This document shows, piece after piece, positions 43,521-50,818 of a stretch of 64,000 bases of DNA. Where the stretch lies: assembly GCF_019613955.1 (NCBI RefSeq), contig NZ_CP080443.1, positions 310,001-374,000 on the forward strand, in the 5' to 3' direction. This DNA is from Chryseobacterium sp. LJ668 (GTDB taxonomy: Bacteria; Bacteroidota; Bacteroidia; Flavobacteriales; Weeksellaceae). The notes under the pieces are model-generated. The model searched no databases, was not told the DNA's origin, and saw nothing but the letters and a program-made list of their open reading frames with translations. Every line of letters starts with the position of its first letter. Positions within the stretch are counted from its first letter, which is position 1. Position numbers and translations under genes: made by a program.

Positions 43521-43640
43521 GATAAAAACTTTCGCAATTAGAAGTTTGTTGATCTGATAGTCTAAGTTCGGGAATTTCTTGCTCCTGACCAATCTGTTGT
43601 TTCAATCTATTTCATTTTCGCATTAATTTAATAATGAAAT

Positions 43641-44024
43641 ATGACTACAGAAGAAAGAATTGAAGCCTCCGAAACCCGAATCTTTAAAGCGGTTTTTCCC
43701 AACACGACCAATCACTACGACACACTTTTCGGCGGAACTGCAATGCAGCTGATGGATGAAGTTGCCTTTATTACGGCGACCCGTTTTGCAAGAAAACGTG
43801 TGGTAACCGTAAGCAGCGATAAGATTGACTTTAAAAAACCAATTCCTGCCGGAACCATTGTCGAGCTGATTGGAAAAGTGGCCCACGTTGGAAAAACCAG
43901 TATGAAAGTGAATGTAGAAATCTATACCGAGCAAATGTATTCTTACGAAAGGGAAAAAGCAATTGTGGGTGATTTTACTTTTGTGGCCATTGATGAATTT
44001 AAGAAACCCATTCAGATACTATAA
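43641..44024 (+). CDS. Acyl-CoA thioesterase (hotdog, YciA/BACH type)
   Basis: 127 aa. Hotdog-fold acyl-CoA hydrolase: FPNTTNHYDTLFGGTAMQLM (active-site Asn/Asp region with GG), DEVAFITATRFARKRVVTVS, DKIDFKKPIPAGTIVEL and TFVAIDE. It hydrolyses acyl-CoA to free acid and CoA in the cytoplasm. It lies about 120 bases downstream of a cobalamin riboswitch with no terminator that I can recognise with confidence in between, so it may be B12-regulated. A very strong hairpin follows. Confidence 0.88.
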   Translation: MTTEERIEASETRIFKAVFPNTTNHYDTLFGGTAMQLMDEVAFITATRFARKRVVTVSSDKIDFKKPIPAGTIVELIGKVAHVGKTSMKVNVEIYTEQMYSYEREKAIVGDFTFVAIDEFKKPIQIL

Positions 44025-44073
44025 TTTTTAAACAGTTTCGGCGGGCCTTTGGCCCGCCGAAACTGTTTAAAAA
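44025..44073. terminator. 23-bp perfect GC-rich inverted repeat, bidirectional terminator
   Basis: The arms at 44025-44047 and 44051-44073 are exact reverse complements around a TTT loop. The inner part (CGGCGGGCC/GGCCCGCCG) is far more GC-rich than the surroundings and the outer parts end in T and A runs. It separates the convergent thioesterase and 73-aa genes. Confidence 0.9.
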
Positions 44074-44076
44074 TAT

Positions 44077-44298
44077 CTAAAACTCTATCCGCAGATCATA
44101 ATGATGGCTTACCAGAATAATCACTTTATCATTGTATTCACTTATGACGGCTTCAGCATCTGTAAATGTATCATCGTCATTTTTCTTATAGACCTTTATC
44201 TCACCAAAGCCGAGAATATCTCTCAGAATTTCCAAGGAATAATGATTTTCGCTCTGGTGATAAGTAAGATCGTCTGCTGCAAAATCGATATACTGCAT
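44077..44298 (-). CDS. Small acidic protein of unknown function
   Basis: 73 aa, soluble, no signal or helix for the membrane. It is acidic (ADDLTYHQSENH, KNDDDTFTDAEAV) with a regular alpha/beta pattern ending KVIILVSHHYDLRIEF. It is convergent with the thioesterase gene and follows the large hairpin. No homologue comes to mind; the well-formed frame and clean ATG support it moderately. Confidence 0.5.
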   Translation of the reverse strand: MQYIDFAADDLTYHQSENHYSLEILRDILGFGEIKVYKKNDDDTFTDAEAVISEYNDKVIILVSHHYDLRIEF

Positions 44299-44521
44299 GA
44301 TAATTATTTTAATTGTTATGAAAAGAAATAGATTTTCCTTATCCGTTTAAAGCTATTATCATTCCAAAATCTAACAGATATTCTACTCTTTTACCTTAAA
44401 ATGAGATGTCAACGAGAACATTTATTGAGGATTTACTCATTATTTACAATCCAAATTAAAAATAATTATACTGAAAATCAATACATTATATAATTTAATA
44501 AAATAATTTCACTACTTTGTA

Positions 44522-44553
44522 TTGCATATTACCATTTTAATTACATATCTTTG
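44522..44553 (+). promoter_or_regulatory. Promoter of the padR-pspC operon
   Basis: TTG (44522-44524), 21 bases, then TATCTTTG (44546-44553): a full Bacteroidetes promoter. The leader to the ATG at 44632 is long (about 75 bases) and includes the palindrome CTAGCTAG, a possible operator or leader structure. The rest of the gap back to 44299 is AT-rich without a recognised gene. Confidence 0.65.
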
Positions 44554-44631
44554 TAATGTAGAATCGGAGAAGGTTTAACTAGCTAGAAACTTAACCCGGT
44601 TTTATATAACTTATAACAAAACTTATTAAAG

Positions 44632-44961
44632 ATGAATACTGAAAATACCAAAGCGCAAATGCGAAAAGGGATTCTGGAATTCTGCATTTTAAGTCTTATC
44701 AACAATCGCGAAATGTATGTTTCTGATTTGATAGATGAACTGAAAAAAGGAAAACTGGATGTTGTGGAAGGAACCCTCTACCCTCTTTTAACAAGACTGA
44801 AAAACGGAGAATTTCTTTCTTACAGATGGGAAGAATCTACAGGAGGACCACCAAGAAAATACTACCAGATTACAGAAAAAGGTAAAACTTTTTTAGAAGA
44901 ACTGCAAAACACCTGGAAAGAACTCACAGATTCTGTAAACCAAATCACTCAAAAAATTTAA
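44632..44961 (+). CDS. PadR-family transcriptional regulator
   Basis: 109 aa. Winged-helix PadR pattern: KAQMRKGILEFCILSLINNR, SDLIDELKKGKLDVVEGTLY (recognition helix), PLLTRLKNGEFLSYRWEEST and GPPRKYYQITEKG. It lies 12 bases upstream of a PspC-domain gene. This pairing is widespread in Bacteroidetes and suggests that PadR controls its own operon, probably through an envelope or metabolite signal. The operator may overlap the leader. Confidence 0.93.
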   Translation: MNTENTKAQMRKGILEFCILSLINNREMYVSDLIDELKKGKLDVVEGTLYPLLTRLKNGEFLSYRWEESTGGPPRKYYQITEKGKTFLEELQNTWKELTDSVNQITQKI

Positions 44962-44973
44962 AAAAACAAAGCT

Positions 44974-46698
44974 ATGAACAAGACACTCTCAATAGGACTC
45001 GCAGGTTTTTCTTTCACAATAGAGGAACATGCATATATAAAGCTCAGTGATTATCTTAATGCACTTAGAAGCTCTTTAGAAGCTTCTGAAGCAGATGAAG
45101 TAATGCGAGACATAGAAATCAGAATGGTTGAAATCTTCAGAGATTCTTTGGATAAACGTGAAGTAATCAATGATACTGATGTAGAAAGAGTAATCGCTCA
45201 GATTGGAACTCCGGAAAAAATCGAAGAACAGGAAGAAGCTTATTACTCTGAGAAGAACTCAAATTCAAGAAGAAATAACTTTACAGGAACTACACAAACC
45301 GACAAAAGACAATTGTTCCGTGATCCTGAAAGACAAAAAATTGCAGGAGTCTGCGCAGGTTTAGCAGCTTATTCAGGATTGGATATTACTTGGATGAGAT
45401 TGATTTGGGTGGGTGCATTTATATTTCTTTGGGTTGCTCCTGGATCATCTTTCTTAGTGATTATTTTATACTTCATTCTTTGGGCAGTTTTACCAAAAGC
45501 AGAAACTGCTTCAGATTTTTTGAAAATGAAGGGTAAACCGTTAAATTTTGACAATCTGAAAGAAGAATCAAGCAAAATTGTACAGTTTGCTAACGAAACC
45601 ACCACAAGAGCGGGAGAAATCTATATGGAGAATAAACCTTACATTAATAATGCTGGAAGTGGAGTTTGGAATATTTTAAAATACTTGTTGGGAGGATTCT
45701 TCGCATTTATGGCAGTTTCTAGCATTATTGGAGTATTCATTCTATTCGGTCTTTTTGGAATAGATTCAAATTTTCCAGGAGCAAATGAAATGAAATTCCT
45801 ATTTGATGACGATGGATTATACACTGTATTTACTGCGCTAATCATTATAGCATCATTGATTCCTACAATATTGTTCAGCTTACTAAGCATCAAGATTTTT
45901 TCTCCAAAAACTAAATTGAGAAATATTGGTTGGGTAATTGGGGTGCTCTTTCTAACAGTTATAGCATTAGGTACTTATTTTGGAGTGAGCATGGCAAAAA
46001 GAGAAATGTTTCTGAAAGGACAAAAAGAAGACACTGAAGAGGTAGCCATCAATACTTTATCTGATACAATTTATGTGGATATGAAAAGTATAACAATACC
46101 GCAGAACTTCACTGCATACGACGACGATCTTTTTTCTGATAAAATATCTGTTTATGAAAAAGATTGGATCCATGTTGATGTTACGAGAAAAGCAGATATC
46201 AAAACGCCATATTTAATTATTAAAAAAGAAGCGAAAGGTTATAATATTCCTTTGAACGCCACTGTTCCTGTAGAAATCGTTGGCAATAAGGTGATCCTTC
46301 CTAATTACATTAAATATCCTTATGAACACCGTTTCAGAGATTATAGCATAGATTACGAATTGGTAATTCCACAAAATGCAGTGGTAATTCCCCTGAAAAA
46401 AGATCAGATTAATTTTGATGGCGATACGGATGGAAACGGAATCAATGACAATGAGGAAGATGAAAATGAGGATGAAAACGGAAACATCTCCATTGAAAAA
46501 AATAAAATTTCTATTAACGGTGCTACGATTGAATACAGTGATAATGACAAAGATTCTGTAATTATTAATGGGAAAAAATATCAAAAAAATGAAGCCAAAA
46601 AGATTATGGATACAATGAAGATGAATATTGATAATATGAAAGACGTCGATATCAAAATAAAAGGCGATAAAAAAGAATTTTCTATCAAAACCAAATAA
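44974..46698 (+). CDS. PspC-domain membrane protein
   Basis: 574 aa. Residues 1-90 are a soluble helical domain (LSIGLAGFSFTIEEHAYIKL, DIEIRMVEIFRDSL). The PspC domain spans about 108-175 (RDPERQKIAGVCAGLAAYSG, LDITWMRLIWVGAFIFL, YFILWAVLPKA). Three more helices follow between about 230 and 345, then a 225-residue C-terminal domain with an Asp/Asn/Glu-rich segment (DTDGNGINDNEEDENEDENG). PspC proteins sense or respond to envelope stress. Co-transcribed with the PadR regulator. Confidence 0.87.
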   Translation: MNKTLSIGLAGFSFTIEEHAYIKLSDYLNALRSSLEASEADEVMRDIEIRMVEIFRDSLDKREVINDTDVERVIAQIGTPEKIEEQEEAYYSEKNSNSRRNNFTGTTQTDKRQLFRDPERQKIAGVCAGLAAYSGLDITWMRLIWVGAFIFLWVAPGSSFLVIILYFILWAVLPKAETASDFLKMKGKPLNFDNLKEESSKIVQFANETTTRAGEIYMENKPYINNAGSGVWNILKYLLGGFFAFMAVSSIIGVFILFGLFGIDSNFPGANEMKFLFDDDGLYTVFTALIIIASLIPTILFSLLSIKIFSPKTKLRNIGWVIGVLFLTVIALGTYFGVSMAKREMFLKGQKEDTEEVAINTLSDTIYVDMKSITIPQNFTAYDDDLFSDKISVYEKDWIHVDVTRKADIKTPYLIIKKEAKGYNIPLNATVPVEIVGNKVILPNYIKYPYEHRFRDYSIDYELVIPQNAVVIPLKKDQINFDGDTDGNGINDNEEDENEDENGNISIEKNKISINGATIEYSDNDKDSVIINGKKYQKNEAKKIMDTMKMNIDNMKDVDIKIKGDKKEFSIKTK

Positions 46699-46704
46699 TT
46701 AAAC

Positions 46705-46770
46705 TTGAGAGAGTGACAGAAGGTGTGGATGAATAGCAACAGTTTGAAACCCACACTCTTCTACTCTCAA
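46705..46770 (+). terminator. Long hairpin terminator after the pspC gene
   Basis: TTGAGAGAGT...AGAAGGTGTGG (46705-46728) pairs imperfectly with CCACACTCTTCTACTCTCAA (46751-46770), followed by A-rich DNA. The stem is long with small bulges. The plus-strand T-run is poor, so it could also be an RNA-stabilising 3' end. Confidence 0.55.
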
Positions 46771-46860
46771 AAAAACACTAAAAATTTTCAATAATTAGTG
46801 GTTTATATATCAAAATAGTCTTATATTCGTAAAAAATTAACCAACGTAAAACATCAAATC

Positions 46861-46923
46861 ATGGTACAAGTAGTTTTAGAAATCGCAGTAAAAATCGCAG
46901 ATTTAATCAGCGGATTATTTTAA
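46861..46923 (+). CDS. 20-aa amphipathic microprotein
   Basis: ATG at 46861, TAA at 46921-46923. The polar residues Gln3, Glu7, Lys11, Asp14 and Ser17 fall at 3-4 residue spacing and every other position is hydrophobic or Gly, so the whole peptide forms one amphipathic helix with a narrow polar stripe. A near-match -7 box (TATATTCG, 46822-46829) lies upstream and a strong terminator follows 27 bases after the stop, so it forms its own transcription unit. Such peptides include phenol-soluble-modulin-like surfactants and membrane-acting toxins; function here is unknown. Confidence 0.6.
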   Translation: MVQVVLEIAVKIADLISGLF

Positions 46924-46949
46924 GAGAGACAATATTTCAATATATTTGT

Positions 46950-46978
46950 AAAGTATAACCAAGGTTTGGTTATACTTT
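46950..46978 (+). terminator. Terminator after the microprotein gene
   Basis: AAAGTATAACCAA (46950-46962) pairs perfectly with TTGGTTATACTTT (46966-46978) around GGT, followed by T residues. It overlaps the 5' extension of the acyltransferase frame, which rules out starts before 46999 for that gene. Confidence 0.9.
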
Positions 46979-46998
46979 TTTGTTTTAAAATAAAATTC

Positions 46999-47595
46999 AT
47001 GAGAAAGATAATAGGCAAATTTTTGTTAAAAATGCTGGGCTGGAAAGTTGTTCTTCAAGGCGATGTCAACAGTCTCAACCGGTGTATTCTCGTTGTAGCA
47101 CCTCATACCCACAATATGGAATATCTTCTTGGAAATCTTGCTTATTGGTCTTTAAAAAAGCCTTTGAAAATTATCATTAAAGATGCTCATACGAAGGCAT
47201 GGTATGGCTCTCTTGTGCGAGGTCTGGGTGGTATCGGCATCGATAGAAGCCAGAAAAATGATCTTGTGAATTTTGTAGCCAATGAATTCAAGAAAGACGA
47301 TTTCAGCCTGGTAATCACTCCGGAAGGTACAAGAAGCTGGGTTCCGAAATGGAGAAAAGGGTTTTATCATATGGCTTTGGCGGCGAAAGTTCCTATTGTT
47401 TTAGCAGCAGGTGATTTTAAAAGAAATATTGTATATCTTGGATATACCATTCCCTACGAAAGACTTGAAACAGCGTCCTTTTTAGAAATCATGGAAGAAA
47501 TACAAAATTATTATATCAAATATGACATCGGACCAAAAATCCCATCCAATTGGAATCCGAATATTTTAGGAAACGATTCAGAAGCTAAGAGTTAA
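46999..47595 (+). CDS. PlsC-type lysophospholipid acyltransferase
   Basis: 198 aa from the ATG at 46999; an ATG at 46966 lies inside the terminator hairpin. Motif I is VAPHTHNMEYLLG, giving His-x4-Glu where the family norm is His-x4-Asp. Motif III is VITPEGTRS and motif IV-like is VPIVLAAGDF. A further marker is GGIGIDRSQKND. It probably acylates a lysophospholipid or related acceptor at the inner membrane. The Asp-to-Glu change may be a subgroup feature; the enzyme may still be active. Confidence 0.82.
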   Translation: MRKIIGKFLLKMLGWKVVLQGDVNSLNRCILVVAPHTHNMEYLLGNLAYWSLKKPLKIIIKDAHTKAWYGSLVRGLGGIGIDRSQKNDLVNFVANEFKKDDFSLVITPEGTRSWVPKWRKGFYHMALAAKVPIVLAAGDFKRNIVYLGYTIPYERLETASFLEIMEEIQNYYIKYDIGPKIPSNWNPNILGNDSEAKS

Positions 47596-47626
47596 TTACG
47601 AATACGAATTACTTATCATCATAAAA

Positions 47627-48061
47627 ATGTATACAGAAGGCAAAACTAAGGAAGAAATTTTAGAATTTATCAACAATTGGGGAGAAGAAACTTTTGCCAA
47701 AACTCTTGATATACAATTTATTGACATTGATCTGGAAAACGAAACGCTTACAGCAACCATGCCTGTCTCACCAAAAATCCATCAGCCGTTTGGCATTATG
47801 CACGGTGGAGCGAGCTGTGTTTTGGCAGAAACTATGGGATCCAGCCTTTCTAATATTTTCATTGATGGCAGCAAATATTTCGGTGTGGGAACCAATATCA
47901 CTTCCAATCATTTAAGAAGTAAAAAAGACGGCGTTATAACGGCTGTTGCGAGATTTATCAGAAAAGGGAAAACAATGCATGTTTCTGAAATCGAAATCCG
48001 GGATGAAAAAGGTCAGCTGATCAATCATACGACAATGACCAATAATATTATTAGCAGGTAA
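47627..48061 (+). CDS. Hotdog-fold thioesterase (PaaI/MenI-like)
   Basis: 144 aa. Pattern LENETLTATMPVSPKIHQPF, GIMHGGASCVLAETMGSSLS (HGG with catalytic Glu) and GVGTNITSNHLRSKKDGVIT is typical of the PaaI/1,4-dihydroxy-2-naphthoyl-CoA hydrolase group. A chorismate-utilising enzyme gene lies 3.7 kb downstream, so a part in menaquinone synthesis is possible but not shown. It is 31 bases after the acyltransferase gene. Confidence 0.85.
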   Translation: MYTEGKTKEEILEFINNWGEETFAKTLDIQFIDIDLENETLTATMPVSPKIHQPFGIMHGGASCVLAETMGSSLSNIFIDGSKYFGVGTNITSNHLRSKKDGVITAVARFIRKGKTMHVSEIEIRDEKGQLINHTTMTNNIISR

Positions 48062-48079
48062 TTTTAAGATTAATATACT

Positions 48080-48101
48080 AAGACTCAAAAACTTGAGTCT
48101 T
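48080..48101 (+). terminator. Terminator after the hotdog thioesterase gene
   Basis: AAGACTCAA (48080-48088) pairs perfectly with TTGAGTCTT (48093-48101) around a 4-base loop, followed by a T-run. Confidence 0.9.
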
Positions 48102-48171
48102 TTTTTATATACTTGCTGCAACCTTTTTACTTTTTGTCATCTTATAATTGTAACCCATAAAATTATCAGTT

Positions 48172-48627
48172 ATGAAAAAGTATTTACTCTTATTTGTTTG
48201 TTCAATTTTCTTGGTCATCAACTCTTGCACTGACAGCGATGTAAACATTGAAACAAAAACACCAGTTACCGTACAGCAAATCGGTAAAGGAAATTTAGTA
48301 GGAAATTACGTTCCGCAACAGAATATGGTCATCACAAATTCTACGCAATGGAATACGCTTCTTAATACTTTAGACAGTGTGAATAATACTTCTGGTAGTT
48401 TTACAGAAACGAATATTGATTTTAATCAGTTTATGGTTATTGCAGTTTTTGATGAAGTATTTCCTAACGGTGGACATTCTATTGATATCATCACGGTAGA
48501 TGACAATCCTCAAAATATTGTAGTAGACCTAGAAAGATTATTAACAGGAAATCTTACAACTGTTGTTACTCAGCCCTATCATATTGTGAAAATACCTAAA
48601 AGCACAAAACCTGTTTTATTTCAATAG
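48172..48627 (+). CDS. PrcB-family lipoprotein
   Basis: 151 aa with lipobox INSC and Cys19. The mature part matches the PrcB C-terminal domain: a DFNQFMVIAVFDEVFPNGGH core, SIDIITVDD and a final TTVVTQPYHIVKIPKS. In Treponema, PrcB is an accessory lipoprotein of the dentilisin protease, but the domain is widespread and no protease gene is adjacent here. It is the first gene of a plus-strand run with the next lipoprotein, a sigma factor and an outer-membrane protein. Confidence 0.78.
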   Translation: MKKYLLLFVCSIFLVINSCTDSDVNIETKTPVTVQQIGKGNLVGNYVPQQNMVITNSTQWNTLLNTLDSVNNTSGSFTETNIDFNQFMVIAVFDEVFPNGGHSIDIITVDDNPQNIVVDLERLLTGNLTTVVTQPYHIVKIPKSTKPVLFQ

Positions 48628-48664
48628 AAAATGCAAATTTTTTAATTTTATTAAAATTTTATCC

Positions 48665-49720
48665 ATGAAAAATTTACTTTTACCTTTTTTATTGATACTT
48701 GCTTTAGTTTTTTCTTGCAGAAGTGAAAACGATGAAATGCTGGAGAAAAATGCAAATTCTGTAAACCTATATATTGCAGGTGCCGAAAATAATCAGGCAT
48801 GTTATTGGAAAAATGGACAGAAAGTGATTCTATCAAATGGAACAGGGCTGTACGCGAGTCAGATTATTGTTGAAAATAACAATGTGTACGTGTATGGAGC
48901 AATGACCTCAGAATATACTTTAAATCTATCATCAAAACATTTATATTTGTGGATAAATGGAACTAAGAATAATTTAGATGAATATCTACAGGATGTACCA
49001 GATCCCAATCCAAGCAACAACTTTCAAATTTCATCCCGAATGATTGTTGAAAATGGAAATATTTATTTTTGCGGATCGATAACCAATAGTACTATACCTA
49101 GTCAAACAAATCAAACGTATTATTATTGGAAAAATGGAATAAAGTACCAGATTTCAAATGATCCTGCTCTCACATCACCCGGAATGTACCAATTGATCAA
49201 TAATGAAATTTATTTGGGAATTCGTAAGAACTATCAGTATAATCCACTTACCTGGGAAACTGGATTTTACAAAAACAATATATACTCTCCTCTGACAAAT
49301 GATTCACAAATCCTAGACTTTCTCACTGATAATACTGGAACATATGCATATGTAAAAAATATACTAACCGGTGAAAAGACTTTGAGAAATATAAATACAA
49401 ATGCAGTTATAGCTTTCCCTTCAAATCCTCCAGGAGAAATTTTAGATGTTACATGGAGTAATAATGATAAGTACTTTATAGGAGATAATTTTTATTATAA
49501 AAACAACACATTAGTACAGCTAAATGATCCAAATGGATATAACAGAATTCGTGGTTTTAAAGTTAAAGATCAACAAATTTATACAATCAGATATAAAGAC
49601 GGGTCAAATGTAGGAACAACGGTAAAAGTTTTTATAAATGATGTTGAAGTTCAGAGCCAACCTATCACAGGCGTTTCAGATCCTAATGTTGGAGGGTTTT
49701 TATCCATATTTATAGACTAA
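48665..49720 (+). CDS. Lipoprotein with repeated 'WKNG' beta units, unknown function
   Basis: 351 aa, lipobox VFSC with Cys18. The body consists of about six repeats with a YYWKNGxK / LYLWINGTK / FYKNNIYS core followed by short strands such as NNVYVYGA and GNIYFCGS, which suggests a beta-propeller. Function unknown. It ends 6 bases before the sigma-factor gene, so they are probably one transcript. Confidence 0.68.
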   Translation: MKNLLLPFLLILALVFSCRSENDEMLEKNANSVNLYIAGAENNQACYWKNGQKVILSNGTGLYASQIIVENNNVYVYGAMTSEYTLNLSSKHLYLWINGTKNNLDEYLQDVPDPNPSNNFQISSRMIVENGNIYFCGSITNSTIPSQTNQTYYYWKNGIKYQISNDPALTSPGMYQLINNEIYLGIRKNYQYNPLTWETGFYKNNIYSPLTNDSQILDFLTDNTGTYAYVKNILTGEKTLRNINTNAVIAFPSNPPGEILDVTWSNNDKYFIGDNFYYKNNTLVQLNDPNGYNRIRGFKVKDQQIYTIRYKDGSNVGTTVKVFINDVEVQSQPITGVSDPNVGGFLSIFID

Positions 49721-49726
49721 CATCTA

Positions 49727-50818
49727 ATGCAGGCACCAGACTGGCAAAAAATCTATCTCAACCACTCCCCAAAACTCTTGGGGATTTGTCGCAGATATGT
49801 CGCAGACTTACAGACTGCCGAAGATCTTTTGCAGGACAGCTTTATCCTGGCAATGCAAAAAAGTCATCAGCTGAACGATGAAAAAGCCTTATTCGGATGG
49901 CTCAAAACAATTGTCGTGAATAACGCTTTACAACATTTACGAAAACACTCCAAAGAAATCTTTGTCACCACAGAAATATCAGAAATCCCGGAACTACTGA
50001 CAGAAATGAATACTCTCGCCACAGAAAATAATCATATTTTAGCCTACGATTTTACCAGAGAAGAACTGTTGAAGTCTATTGACAGCCTGCCTGTACATCA
50101 TCGGTCTGTATTTAATCTTTATTTTATCGAAAATAATTCACATGCAGAAATTGCAAAGCTGTTGGGAATCAATGTGAATACGTCAAAATCGCATTTGATG
50201 AGGGCGAAAAAATCAGTACAGAATTATTTGATGACTCATTTTGTTAATAAGAACACGCCGAAAAATAAAAAGAAAATGACCCAGCTACTGATTTTCATCG
50301 GATTTGGCGGACTGGCTTGGGCACAGACTTTCCAAAGTAAATTTGCAGATTTCAGCATTTTACCTTCAAAAGAGTTGATTATTCCTAATGATATAAAAAC
50401 AAACAGTTTATCTTTCTCTGCATCAAGTTTAAACAAAAATCTTCAAAAAAAATTAATTATTGCAGCGACGCTTTTTATCATCATTCTATTTTCTATACAT
50501 GTCAATAAAGGAAATTATCAATTCCAAAATTCAAAGGCAAAATCTCTGGTAAATACGAAGATGATTGTGAATGAAAAAATTTCTGAGAATAATTTTATCT
50601 CTCAATCAAAACCTGAAATTACTGAAGAAGTTCGAGCAAATGCAATCAATTTAAATCAAAAAATACAGATTCAAAAAACGGTTTCTTCTGAAAATAAGGT
50701 CAATGAAAAAGCAACTATCGTTAAACCAAAAGATTCAATAAAAAACATTCCAAAAAGAGTGGTAATTGTAAAAAAAGTGATCCAAAGAGATACCATTTTT
50801 ATTGAAAGAGAAAACTAA
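49727..50818 (+). CDS. ECF sigma factor fused to a membrane-anchored tail
   Basis: 363 aa. Residues 1-170 are a complete ECF sigma factor: region 2 (QTAEDLLQDSFILAMQK, ALFGWLKTIVVNNALQHLRK) and region 4 (LPVHHRSVFNLYFIENNSHA, EIAKLLGINVNTSKSHLMRA). It continues without a stop into a second half with a hydrophobic, signal-like segment (MTQLLIFIGFGGLAWAQ, about 184-200), a strong helix (LIIAATLFIIILFSI, 243-257) and a Lys/Glu-rich end, KKVIQRDTIFIEREN. Ordinary ECF factors end near 180-200. The sigma domain would therefore be tethered to the membrane unless cleaved. It overlaps the next gene by one base (TAATG). Confidence 0.82.
   Translation: MQAPDWQKIYLNHSPKLLGICRRYVADLQTAEDLLQDSFILAMQKSHQLNDEKALFGWLKTIVVNNALQHLRKHSKEIFVTTEISEIPELLTEMNTLATENNHILAYDFTREELLKSIDSLPVHHRSVFNLYFIENNSHAEIAKLLGINVNTSKSHLMRAKKSVQNYLMTHFVNKNTPKNKKKMTQLLIFIGFGGLAWAQTFQSKFADFSILPSKELIIPNDIKTNSLSFSASSLNKNLQKKLIIAATLFIIILFSIHVNKGNYQFQNSKAKSLVNTKMIVNEKISENNFISQSKPEITEEVRANAINLNQKIQIQKTVSSENKVNEKATIVKPKDSIKNIPKRVVIVKKVIQRDTIFIEREN

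Noticed and set aside
44397-44495. Short ATG frame of about 30 codons before padR
   Set aside because: No promoter, spacing or composition supports it; it looks like chance in AT-rich DNA.
46966-46998. Upstream ATG for the acyltransferase
   Set aside because: It lies inside the terminator hairpin of the microprotein gene; the ATG at 46999 gives a normal PlsC N-terminus.
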